DNA of 16,840 nucleotides from JAYKGU01 sp035285585 (lineage in GTDB: Bacteria > Cyanobacteriota > Cyanobacteriia > CAKZMO01). Shown piece after piece: positions 1 to 8,171 of the stretch (position 1 is the stretch's first letter; the number at the start of each line of letters is the position of its first letter). The stretch lies in assembly GCA_035285585.1 (NCBI GenBank), contig JAYKGU010000056.1:1-16840 (forward strand). The letters are read 5' to 3'. The position numbers were made by a program, and so were the translations under genes. The notes below the pieces were generated by a model. It was not told where the DNA came from. It saw only the letters and a list, made by a program, of their open reading frames with translations, and made no database searches.

Positions 1-2050
1 GCTGTATTTGATCCTCCCCAACGGTGAAGTCGCGGACGACATCATGCACTTGCTTCTCCTGCAGGACAAACACATCGGCTCCAGCGCCCCCGTGGAGCAC
101 GTCTCGGCCCTGGCCACCCATCAGTACGTCATCGCCATCGCCCCCCCGCAGGACATCCACACCGCCATTGCCACGCAAAGTGTCCGACCCGGCGTTGCCC
201 AAGAGGCGATCGCCCCCCTTCAGCCCAATCAGTACGTCATTCCCCTCGCCTCCCAAAAAGGTGTCATCCCCTTTGGAGCCTTTCAGGTGAAGGGATGCTG
301 GTGCCACAAGAGGGGCGATCGCAGGCATTTTCTGCTGATCGCCAGGGCTAAGTTCCGTCGTAGCCACTTCCAAGGACTCGCTGCTCTCTTCACTGCTAGC
401 AGCTTCCGGGAGAATCTCCAGCTCAACGGGTGCTTCACTGGTGAAATCAGGAAGGGCCACAAAAGCCTCTAGCGCTTCATTGCTCTCGTTCTCTGGGACA
501 GAACTTGCCTCAGGCAACTCAAGCGGTTGCGGTTCCAGAACTACCAGCACAGGAGCGGTACTGTCGCCTTCTGAAGAACTTTCTTCTGTTTCATCCAACC
601 AGAAGGTAGAGAAGTGGGCTTCCTGACTAAACACATCCAGCACCTCCTGCCATCTCCCGTCACTCTCACCGCTCTTCCTTTTAGCGTTATAGACCTCGCT
701 GTTTTCGATCATGGTAATAACGTCATTGATCCGGTTCTGGCTGAGGCGGCTTGCGGAGGTAGTGGGGTTTGCCAGCAGGTTGTTGACGGTGGTGCCCAGT
801 TGGTTGGCCAGATCCGTCAGCACCTGATTCTGCAGGGTCAGGAGGGTTGAGGAGTTAGAGAGATTGAGAGTTTGCTGGAGTTCAGTAACACTCGCTCTAG
901 CATCTGTCCCCAGGAGGGAGGAAGCCAGATTCCAGCCGATGACATCAAGAGCCTGTAAATCTAGCAAGGTGATTTGGCGACGCTGCCCCAACCCCAAAGC
1001 TGGCCCCATGATGCTGTTATTGGTATCCGTCAGCTTCCAGTGACTGCCCTGATAGCCATCGCCATCAAGGCTAGTGTCTTTCCCGGTGGAGAATTCAGCA
1101 AGGGCTGACTCGCCGCCATCAATGGAGAAAAACTTTTGACCGCCGATGGATAGGTCAGGATCGGATAGGGCTATACCTGATGAAGAGGAACTGAACGACG
1201 ACGAAGATGAGTAAACAAAAGTTGTACTCGTTCCACCTGAGGTTGAAATAACCGGCCTGGTTATGTCAGAGAAGCGATATAGATCGAGCGGTGATGATAG
1301 ATCCAGAGACCCTAAGTCATCAAGTCGAGCACTAATCGCATTCCGTATATTCATGAATAGTTGAAAGATAGCATAGCTCCATCCCCCTGAATTAGTAGAG
1401 GAGAACGGATCAGGCTGTTGACTTTCCAGGTCAGCTAAGCCACGAATGGCGTCAACCCAGATGGAGCGATCTGTACCGCTGACGAATCCAAGGACGTGGC
1501 CCAGTTCGTGCAGAGCGACGCTAAACAGGTCTAATGTTGCAGTTCCTGGGGTTGGCAGGATGTTTGTATTCCAGGTAACGTTGTTGCTTGTCGTGCCGTC
1601 CCGGTTGATGCCCAGGTTGCTCAGATCACTGATCAGAATATAGCCGTCCAGAGCTGTGGTACTTGCTGGCGAGTTTTGTGCCAGTTGCCCCAAGGCCTTT
1701 GCATTTGCAGTGGTCATCGTCAGATTATCTGTGTTGTAGAAGTCGAAATCTGACTGTGTTCCAGCCACAAATTCGTGATTCCAGGACAGCGCTTCCTGAG
1801 ATGCTGTGTAATCATCCTGGGAAGTTATGTCTGATCGAAAGGCGTTGACAAACGTGCCGTAATTGCGGCTAACAAAGGCGGGTAGGGCACCGCCAATCAC
1901 GTTTTGTGGCAGGCTGCTTGTGACATCAACATGGACGTTGATCGTAACGTTATCGGCCAGATAGGTAGACCAGACGCGCCCTGCCGCTTCAAAGATGGTG
2001 ATGTACTTCAGGGGAGTGCCGGGTTGAAAACTCAAGTTAATTTCAGACAT
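1..2050 (-). CDS. RTX-type metzincin metalloprotease, 3' end outside window
   Basis: Open for 683 codons from an ATG at 2050 to the window edge, with no stop; the C-terminus is missing. The protein is probably a secreted zinc protease. Residues 1-450 form the catalytic region, with HELGHVLGF at 181-189 (ligands H181 and H185, catalytic E182, then the GF of metzincins). A serine run (five Ser, Phe, five Ser) lies at 281-291. Residues about 480-585 are a Glu/Ser/Pro-rich acidic linker. About 588-660 are nonapeptide RTX repeats (GGxGxD) that bind calcium, followed by the start of the usual C-terminal secretion region. There is no N-terminal signal peptide and no cysteine. An ATG three codons upstream (2059) is possible, but AGGA at 2060-2063 is spaced 9 nt from the 2050 start and would abut the earlier one. 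The first 450 residues align with the gene at 2270-7477, so this is a tandem paralog. The natural substrate is unknown. Confidence 0.9.
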   Translation of the reverse strand, partial: MSEINLSFQPGTPLKYITIFEAAGRVWSTYLADNVTINVHVDVTSSLPQNVIGGALPAFVSRNYGTFVNAFRSDITSQDDYTASQEALSWNHEFVAGTQSDFDFYNTDNLTMTTANAKALGQLAQNSPASTTALDGYILISDLSNLGINRDGTTSNNVTWNTNILPTPGTATLDLFSVALHELGHVLGFVSGTDRSIWVDAIRGLADLESQQPDPFSSTNSGGWSYAIFQLFMNIRNAISARLDDLGSLDLSSPLDLYRFSDITRPVISTSGGTSTTFVYSSSSSFSSSSSGIALSDPDLSIGGQKFFSIDGGESALAEFSTGKDTSLDGDGYQGSHWKLTDTNNSIMGPALGLGQRRQITLLDLQALDVIGWNLASSLLGTDARASVTELQQTLNLSNSSTLLTLQNQVLTDLANQLGTTVNNLLANPTTSASRLSQNRINDVITMIENSEVYNAKRKSGESDGRWQEVLDVFSQEAHFSTFWLDETEESSSEGDSTAPVLVVLEPQPLELPEASSVPENESNEALEAFVALPDFTSEAPVELEILPEAASSEESSESLEVATTELSPGDQQKMPAIAPLVAPASLHLKGSKGDDTFLGGEGNDVLIGLKGGDRLLGNAGSDTLRGNGGVDVLRGGDGDDVLMGGQGRDVLHGGAGADVFVLQEKQVHDVVRDFTVGEDQIQ

Positions 2051-2269
2051 TTTGCTCATTCCTCGAATTTTGATTGCAGTACGATTGGGAGGTTCGTTTA
2101 CGGCGTCACCTCTTAGTGCCTATCCAAAAACTCTGGCAAATTTTCGAATAAGTTCTTATAAAAAGACGGGTGCAGAACTATTCAGTCCGCTAATGACTTC
2201 AGTGGCTGGGCATAGATCAAGCAGGTGGTGCGCACCCCACCAGAGCTTCGTCTATTTATGGCTACCTAC
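2051..2269. other. Spacer between the two protease genes
   Basis: No gene seen. The 30 nt before the 2050 start resemble the leader of the downstream paralog: both contain a GCA(A/G)TCAA(A/G)ATT-like stretch followed by AGGAAT. The leader was therefore probably duplicated with the gene. A GC-rich dyad at 2224-2241 (GGTGG ... CCACC) could fold after the stop of the 2270-7477 gene, but no T-run follows it on the minus strand. I cannot call it a terminator with confidence. Confidence 0.45.
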
Positions 2270-5200
2270 TTATACAAAGGTATAGTTAGCAATGCTCAGA
2301 TCCTGGTTGCTGGTGTTCTCAAAAATGGCAATCAGGTCACCCTTGTAGTAGACCAGCGTATCAGCCCCCAGCGTTTGCTGGCTGTAGTGCTTGATAGCAC
2401 CTGCCAACTGCACCACGTCTTTTAATGGATTGAAGTCGGTAATGCGCGCAAAATCAGCGTCACCACCTGTTGCGTAAAATGGCCGATTCGTGAGGCCGAG
2501 GACAAAAACATCGGCACCGCGACCGCCAGTAAGTTCGTCTTGTTCACCCGCGCCCGCTCTTGTGGCGTCTGTTCCCAGTAGGCGATCGCGCCCCGCACCA
2601 CCGTTCAGAATATCATTCCCACCTGTGGCGTCGGTTGATTCAGGGAGTTCAAACACCTTGACGTCATCAAGCAATCCACCAAGGTTGTCTCCAACACCTG
2701 CGGATTCAAACCCAAGGGCTGTGGTATTTCCTGCTCCGCCTTCCACTATATAGGTAAAGGTCTGCCAGTTATTTCCAGAGCCACCTTCACCCATGATAGT
2801 GTCCAAAACCTGACCATTCCACAATACTTTAATTGCGTTACTGGCGGCACTGGCACCGGCACGAGGGCTGTAAGCAAAGGAAATTTGATAAGTTGCGCCA
2901 GCATTGGTATCAATTTCCTGCACCAGCTTGCTGCTGCCGCGACTGACCCCAAAGCTGTTGAGGGAGACCCATGCACTACCATCGGCAGCCTCACCGAAGG
3001 TGGCAACCCGCTCATCGACCTGAATCCCTTGAGGCAGAAGGTCGATCTCAATGATGCCTCGACGATATTGATTATTGCCACTGTCGTGCCAGCGACCCTG
3101 GCTGAAGTTCATTTGCGCATAGTCTTCATTGCCGCCGAAGTTATTTGGCTCACCGGGTGCCCAGTTCATATAGGTGACGGCATCCCCATTCACCCATTCA
3201 TAGTTTCCTTCCTGGTCTGCATCCGTAAATCCAATCCAGAACCATTCCCACTGGCCGAAGGTATTGCGAAGCCATTCTTGCTCTGCAGCATCGTTAATTG
3301 CCACCAGGTTGCCACCATAGCTTTCGGCTTCTGCCTGGGCATCAGTCCAGGTTTTTGAGCCATTGGTGAGCAGATAGGCTTTGCCATTATAAATGATGGC
3401 TCCGTTCGGCAGGACGATGGGTACCCCATCCTCGACGCGCATCTCTTGGGTGATGAGGTCTTCAAATACGACATTGGTATTGGAGGGAACAGTTGCATCC
3501 AACTGAGAGATTTCGGTGCTGCTTAGCTGGCGATCGAAGAGCCGGACATCTTCTAGCGTTCCGACCAGGTAACGCTCTAAATTGTTTGCAACTAAATCTC
3601 CACTGCTCCATTGGGCTGCTCCCAGGACAATCGGTTCGCGGTTACCGCTGCCACCTGAATTCGTGCCCAGCCCACCTTTGTAAGTGTTTGTGCTTACGAG
3701 TCTACCATCTAGCCATAGCTCTAGTCCACGGGAACCGAAGGTGACGGCGACATCATACTTCTGGCGTGAGTTGACCGTTGCTTGAACGGAATAGGTTTGA
3801 TTGGTACTTTGCAGCCGTCCAATTAGTCTGCCGTTTTCCACATAGACGGTTAGATGCCCACCGGTATCGAAGCCGCCCGAATCTTTAGAGAAGATTCCCT
3901 GGGTTTGATAAACGTTGTCAACCTGGAAGCTGAAGCCCAAAGTGCCGTTGTTCAGGAGCATTTCAGGAGTGTGGTTAGCAATGATGGTATCGTTTCCATC
4001 AAAAGCCATGCCTGGAGTAACACGACCTGGAGTATTTTCACGTCCGAAGCTAGACTCGATCTCGATAATCCCACGGAGGTTTTGATTGTTGCTGCTGTCG
4101 CTCCATCGACCATTGTTAAAGTTCATCTGAGCGTAATCCTGGTTACCGCCAGCATTATTTGGCTCACCGGGTGTCCAGTTTGTATAAGTAACTTTATCTC
4201 CATTCACCCACTTGAAAGCGCCTTCCTGCTCGGCATCAGTCAGCCCAATCCAAAACCATTCCCACTGGCCAAAGGTTCTGCGGAGCCATTCCTGCTCAGC
4301 GGCGTCGTTAATTGCTACTAAATTACCGCCGTAGTTCTGAGCCTCTGCCTGAGCCGATGTCCAGGATTTCCAGCCAGTGAGCAAGTAGGCGTTGCCATTG
4401 TAAATGATGGCTCCGTTGGGTAAAGTACCTGTCCTTGAAGCAGTGCTCCTGTGGGCATTCTGGGTAAAGGTGGTTGTCCATCCAGGAAGATTGCGTGAGA
4501 AGCCAAAATTATTGGGGGCGATCGCGTTGTCTTCAAAGCTGCCGTTAACGACGAGGTTGACTAATCCATTCACATTGTCGCCGTCACCAAACAGCACATC
4601 GTTGCCGCTGTCGCCGGAAAGTATGTCGTCCCCTTCGCCACCCAGCAAGGTGTCATTACCACCTTGAGGTTGAGCCAAAGCTTGAAGGTCAATTTCAATG
4701 ATGCCCCGGCGAGTAGTCCCATCTTGTTGGTCGTTCCACCGGCCATTGTCAAAGTTCATTTCAACGTGGTCTTCGTTACCACTGCCATTATCAGGCTGAT
4801 TCAGTGCCCAATTGATGTAGGTCACTGCATCTCCATTTGCCCATTCGAAAACGCCTTCCTGCTCCGCATCGGTTAGCCCAATCCAGAAACGTTCCCACTG
4901 GCCAAAGGTATTGCGGAGCCATTCCTGCTCGGCGGCATCGTTAATGGCTACCAGATTCCCGCCGTAGTTCTGAGCCTCTGCCTGGGCCTCTGTCCAGGAC
5001 TTCCAGCCATCGGTGAGTAAATAGGCCTTCCCATTGTAGATGACTGCTCCGGCTGGTAAATCAATGGGCAGGTCGTACTCAACGATTTCACTTTTAGCGA
5101 CGAGTTCTTCAAATACCACCCTGGCATTAGAGGGCAGCCTGGTATCTAGCTGAGAAATTTCTGTACTGTTCAACTGGCGATCGAAAAGCCGGACATTTGC

Positions 5201-7477
5201 CAGCGTCCCGACCAGATGACTATCTAATCGGTTTGCTGATTGGTTGCTGTGCCACTGATTAGCCCCCAAGACGATCGGTTCATAATTGCCGCTGCCACCC
5301 GAATTCGTGCCGAGTCCGCCTGTGTAGGTATTTGTATTTACCAGTCTGCCGTCCAGCCACAGCTCTAACCCACGGGAGCCAAAGGTGAGGGCAACATCAT
5401 ACTCCTGACGAGAGTTAATAGCGGCATGAATATAGAAACTTTGGCCGGTGCTATTTTGTATTCGCGCTACCAAGTTGCCAGCTTCTACATACACGGTCAG
5501 GTGGCCACCCGTGCCAAAAAAGGCCGCATCCTTGGAGAAGATTGCCTGAATTTGGTGATTATTTTCAACGTGGAAGCTGAAGCTCAAGGTGCCATTATTC
5601 AAGAGCATTTCAGGCGTATGGTTGACGATGACCGTGTCGTTGCCATCAAAGGTAGTAACTGGGGTTTCAACAACCAAATAGGCTTTATTGCCCTGTACAA
5701 TTGCTCCGTTTGGCAGGTTAATTAACTCTACAGGCTGTCTAACAGTTTCTTCACCGTCACCGTTGATGACGTCATTGCCAAACCCCCCGTCGGCAAAGTC
5801 GTCACCGCTGCCACCATCAAGGACATCATCGTCGGCTCCGCCATCCAGGTGATCGTTCCCAGAACCCCCATCAACAGTATCAGATCCAGCGCCAGCCGCA
5901 ATTCTATCGCTGCCACCAAGGCCATAGATAGTATCGTTGCGGCTGCTACCCGTGATTAGATCATCACCATTACCACCGAAGATGGTCGAGGTAGAGAACT
6001 GATTCCCCGGGTTCAATGCATCAATGATTTGTCGCCAGAGTTCCTGCCAACGGCCATCACTTCTCCCTGCCTTTCTTTTGGCATTGTAGACCTCGCTGTT
6101 TTCGACTACGGCAATGACGTCGCTAGAGCGATCCTGGCTGAGCTGGGTTGCCGAAGTAGTGGGATTTGCCAGCAGGTTCTCAATGGTGGTGCCCAGTGCC
6201 TGAGCCATTTCGGTCAGCACCAGGTATTCCAGGGTCAGGAGGGCGTTAGTGTCTGAGAGGTCAAGGGTTGTTTGCAGTTCAGAGCTGCTTGTAATGCCGT
6301 CCGTGCCCAATAGGGAAGGAGCCAGATCCCAGCCAATGACATCAAAAGCCTGTAAATCTAGCAGAGAGATTTGGCTGCGTTGCCCCAGGGACAGGGCTGG
6401 ACTCATAATATTGCTGCTGGTTTCAGAGAGCTTCCAGTGGCTGCCCTGGTAGCCATCACCCGACAGACTGACGACTTTTCCAGTGGAGAATTCAGCCAAG
6501 GAAGATTGTCCACCATCAATGGAGAAAAACTTGGTTCCACCAATCGACATATCGGGGGCCAGCAACAGCCCGTTTGAGAAAGGCAGCGAGTAGGTGGAAT
6601 TTGTTCCAAATGAATAGCTGTTGCTGTCGCTCAGCCGACTCTCGTCTGAGAAGCGAAACAGGTCGAGGGGCGAGATAAAGGCCAAAACCCCCAGACTCTG
6701 GAATTGAGCATCGATAGTACCGAGTAAGTTGTTGAGGATATTGAGCGTATCGTTGGTGAAGCCAGCCAATTCGCTATAAGCTGAGTTTTCATCCTGGATA
6801 CTGGAGGATTGACCAAATTGGAGACTGGAGAGCAAGTCGCTCTTCTGGCTTTCTAAATTAACCAAATCCTGAATGGCATTGGTCCAAATGGAGCGATCCG
6901 TGCCGCTGACAAACCCCAGAACGTGACCAATTTCATGGAGAGCAACGTTAAACAGGTCTAAAGTTGTGTTCCCAGGTGCTGCCAGGATTCCTGTGTTCCA
7001 GATAATGTCGTTGCTGGTGTTGCTGTCCTGGTTCATCTCCAGGTTGCTCAGGTCGCTGATGAGGATGTATCCATCCAGCGCGTCATCACTTGTCCAAAGG
7101 TTCTGCTCCAGTTGAGCCAGGGCTTTTGCGTTGGCCTGGGTCAAGGTTACGGTGGTGGTATCGTAGTACCAAACCTCCTCGTGGGTGCCACCTAAAAATA
7201 CATGGTGTTCTGGCAGACCTTGGGTAGAGGCGATTCGGTCGTTCTGGGAAGTTACATCGGCCTCAAAAGCGCGATCGTAGTCTTCGTAGCTTTTAATCAC
7301 GAAAGCGGGTAGCGCACCACCGATAACGTTTTCTGGCAGGTCGCTGGTCACTTCGACATGGATATTAACTGTGACATCGTCTACCAGGTAGGTAGACCAG
7401 ACCAGACCAGCTGCCTCATAGATGACAATGTACTCCAGAGGCGTGCCAGGTTGAAAACTCAAGTTAATCTTAGCCAT
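2270..7477 (-). CDS. Giant mosaic RTX metalloprotease with LamG and C-type lectin modules
   Basis: 1735 aa. The ATG at 7477 is chosen over an in-frame ATG 11 codons upstream because the residues after it match the start of the paralog (INLSFQPGTPL). Modules: zinc protease about 1-450 (HEIGHVLGF at 181-189, same positions as the paralog); RTX repeats about 494-575; a short lectin-like stub 588-603; LamG 610-778; C-type lectin-like (CTLD) 807-930; RTX 938-968; first part of a galactose-binding-like (DUF642-like) domain 971-1018; CTLD 1019-1141; LamG 1159-1327; CTLD 1356-1479; remainder of the galactose-binding-like domain 1483-1614; C-terminal RTX and secretion region 1618-1735, ending in the DLIAIFEN...YTFV pattern of type I-secreted proteins. 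No signal peptide and no cysteine are visible. The likely role is an extracellular protease that also holds polysaccharide or glycoprotein. Family features are known; substrate and sugar specificity are inferred only. Confidence 0.92.
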   Translation of the reverse strand: MAKINLSFQPGTPLEYIVIYEAAGLVWSTYLVDDVTVNIHVEVTSDLPENVIGGALPAFVIKSYEDYDRAFEADVTSQNDRIASTQGLPEHHVFLGGTHEEVWYYDTTTVTLTQANAKALAQLEQNLWTSDDALDGYILISDLSNLEMNQDSNTSNDIIWNTGILAAPGNTTLDLFNVALHEIGHVLGFVSGTDRSIWTNAIQDLVNLESQKSDLLSSLQFGQSSSIQDENSAYSELAGFTNDTLNILNNLLGTIDAQFQSLGVLAFISPLDLFRFSDESRLSDSNSYSFGTNSTYSLPFSNGLLLAPDMSIGGTKFFSIDGGQSSLAEFSTGKVVSLSGDGYQGSHWKLSETSSNIMSPALSLGQRSQISLLDLQAFDVIGWDLAPSLLGTDGITSSSELQTTLDLSDTNALLTLEYLVLTEMAQALGTTIENLLANPTTSATQLSQDRSSDVIAVVENSEVYNAKRKAGRSDGRWQELWRQIIDALNPGNQFSTSTIFGGNGDDLITGSSRNDTIYGLGGSDRIAAGAGSDTVDGGSGNDHLDGGADDDVLDGGSGDDFADGGFGNDVINGDGEETVRQPVELINLPNGAIVQGNKAYLVVETPVTTFDGNDTVIVNHTPEMLLNNGTLSFSFHVENNHQIQAIFSKDAAFFGTGGHLTVYVEAGNLVARIQNSTGQSFYIHAAINSRQEYDVALTFGSRGLELWLDGRLVNTNTYTGGLGTNSGGSGNYEPIVLGANQWHSNQSANRLDSHLVGTLANVRLFDRQLNSTEISQLDTRLPSNARVVFEELVAKSEIVEYDLPIDLPAGAVIYNGKAYLLTDGWKSWTEAQAEAQNYGGNLVAINDAAEQEWLRNTFGQWERFWIGLTDAEQEGVFEWANGDAVTYINWALNQPDNGSGNEDHVEMNFDNGRWNDQQDGTTRRGIIEIDLQALAQPQGGNDTLLGGEGDDILSGDSGNDVLFGDGDNVNGLVNLVVNGSFEDNAIAPNNFGFSRNLPGWTTTFTQNAHRSTASRTGTLPNGAIIYNGNAYLLTGWKSWTSAQAEAQNYGGNLVAINDAAEQEWLRRTFGQWEWFWIGLTDAEQEGAFKWVNGDKVTYTNWTPGEPNNAGGNQDYAQMNFNNGRWSDSSNNQNLRGIIEIESSFGRENTPGRVTPGMAFDGNDTIIANHTPEMLLNNGTLGFSFQVDNVYQTQGIFSKDSGGFDTGGHLTVYVENGRLIGRLQSTNQTYSVQATVNSRQKYDVAVTFGSRGLELWLDGRLVSTNTYKGGLGTNSGGSGNREPIVLGAAQWSSGDLVANNLERYLVGTLEDVRLFDRQLSSTEISQLDATVPSNTNVVFEDLITQEMRVEDGVPIVLPNGAIIYNGKAYLLTNGSKTWTDAQAEAESYGGNLVAINDAAEQEWLRNTFGQWEWFWIGFTDADQEGNYEWVNGDAVTYMNWAPGEPNNFGGNEDYAQMNFSQGRWHDSGNNQYRRGIIEIDLLPQGIQVDERVATFGEAADGSAWVSLNSFGVSRGSSKLVQEIDTNAGATYQISFAYSPRAGASAASNAIKVLWNGQVLDTIMGEGGSGNNWQTFTYIVEGGAGNTTALGFESAGVGDNLGGLLDDVKVFELPESTDATGGNDILNGGAGRDRLLGTDATRAGAGEQDELTGGRGADVFVLGLTNRPFYATGGDADFARITDFNPLKDVVQLAGAIKHYSQQTLGADTLVYYKGDLIAIFENTSNQDLSIANYTFV
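3041..4003 (-). repeat. Intragenic direct repeat, copy B (LamG + CTLD)
   Basis: Encodes residues 1159-1479 of the mosaic protease: a LamG module, a linker containing VVFE, and a CTLD ending GIIEID. Landmarks (LamG FDGN, CTLD LPxGA, terminal IEID) each sit exactly 549 residues after those of copy A, so the two 963-bp copies have the same length. Third-codon positions differ at many sites, so the duplication is not recent. Confidence 0.8.
4688..5650 (-). repeat. Intragenic direct repeat, copy A (LamG + CTLD)
   Basis: Encodes residues 610-930 of the mosaic protease, the partner of 3041-4003. Its CTLD carries a QPD triplet (894-896) and WND (914-916). Copy B has EPN and WHD at the equivalent places. 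The offset between copies is 1647 bp. Confidence 0.8.
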
Positions 7478-7784
7478 TTCGCCTGGTATTCCTGTAAATC
7501 TTGACTGCAATAGATGCTAAAAAACTGCTTTATGCCGTTGAGTCTTCATTGGCGGATCTGAAGAGCCATCAATCGTTTCAGAGCAGCCCGTATGTGAAAT
7601 GCAAATACTTAAGGAAAGCCATCGGCAGACAGGGATGAAGCCATCCTTTCTTCTACGTCACATCCTGGGCAAAAGTAAAAAAGATACTTGCTCTTATTTC
7701 TTATTCAATCATCTGGCAAAAGAAAAACGAATAAATTTACCGTGTTGATTGTTTGCCGCTAAAGGGATTTTCTTTATATAGATT

Positions 7785-7799
7785 CTTAGGAGACCTAAG
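7785..7799. promoter_or_regulatory. Short perfect dyad, possible operator
   Basis: CTTAGG-AGA-CCTAAG, a 6-bp perfect inverted repeat with a 3-nt centre in the AT-rich region upstream of the mosaic protease gene. It could be a protein-binding site. There is no further evidence and chance occurrence is possible. Confidence 0.25.
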
Positions 7800-7878
7800 G
7801 CTTAGTCGTGAAAATACTGAAGCAAAATTCAGTGTAAATACTTTATTTACTTGGATAGTGTTTGCGTAATACCCACAA

Positions 7879-7972
7879 TATGGCGTTACGCTTTCGCGTT
7901 AGGACATTCAAGAGGTGTGGAACCTCCGCGTCGCGCGGGTTCCACACTCAAACCTTAGCCCGTAGGGCTATA
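7879..7972 (+). repeat. 94-bp structured repeat, copy 1
   Basis: Matches 10442-10535 over the same 94 bp, with two substitutions outside the central loop. It contains three potential hairpins: ACGC-TTTC-GCGT; a long one with 10-bp arms GTGTGGAACC (7915-7924) and GGTTCCACAC (7938-7947); and AGCCC-GTA-GGGCT. The 13-nt loop between the long arms (7925-7937, TCCGCGTCGCGCG) is the exact reverse complement of the loop in copy 2, while both flanks keep the same direction. It has no coding capacity of its own, so it resembles a MITE-like or REP-like element. Confidence 0.85.
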
Positions 7973-8076
7973 CAAGAGAGAAGAGGGGGAACTGCTTGGG
8001 GCGATCGCCCATTTGAAACAGTCAGAAGTAGTCATCCTCAAGTCTTTGGGTGCCCATTTCAAGCAGAACAAAATTA

Positions 8077-8110
8077 GCGGGAAAGTAAGGTACACACCCC
8101 ACTTTCCCGC
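8077..8110 (-). terminator. Likely Rho-independent terminator after the acyltransferase gene
   Basis: A perfect 10-bp stem (GCGGGAAAGT / ACTTTCCCGC) with a 14-nt loop. On the minus strand it is followed by TAATTTTGTT, a modest T-rich tract. It lies 62 bp past the stop of the minus-strand gene 8172-8957, where an operon end is expected. Confidence 0.55.
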
Positions 8111-8171
8111 CTTAAGTTGATACCCTTGAAATGACTGGATGGTTAGAGACTAATCGAATTTTCAGGCCCAA

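Larger units (their letters stand above)
7478..8171. other. Gene-free spacer with AT-rich segment
   Basis: No credible gene; the longest open frame (7862-8077) lies largely in a structured repeat. From 7660 to 7860 the DNA is markedly AT-rich, unlike its surroundings. On the minus strand a weak promoter-like pair, TTGAAT (7703-7708) and TATCTT (7681-7686) with a 16-nt gap, could serve the protease gene at 7477 and would leave a leader of about 200 nt. The spacer also contains a dyad (7785-7799), one copy of the 94-bp repeat (7879-7972) and a terminator-like hairpin (8077-8110). Confidence 0.5.

Noticed and set aside
2224..2241. Terminator after the giant protease gene
   Set aside because: The dyad is short and lacks a T-run on the minus strand; kept only as a comment on the spacer.
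5741..5995. Short regularly spaced repeats resembling a CRISPR or minisatellite array
   Set aside because: They are the DNA of RTX nonapeptides (GGxGxD) in frame with the protease gene; there are no unique spacers.
2270..7477. Sec signal peptide or PEP-CTERM sorting tail on the protease
   Set aside because: The N-terminus is not hydrophobic and the C-terminus has neither a PEP motif nor a membrane helix; the RTX C-terminus points to type I secretion.
7862..8077. Open frame of 71 codons on the plus strand
   Set aside because: Mostly the 94-bp structured repeat; Arg/Thr-rich with no ribosome-binding site and no family look.
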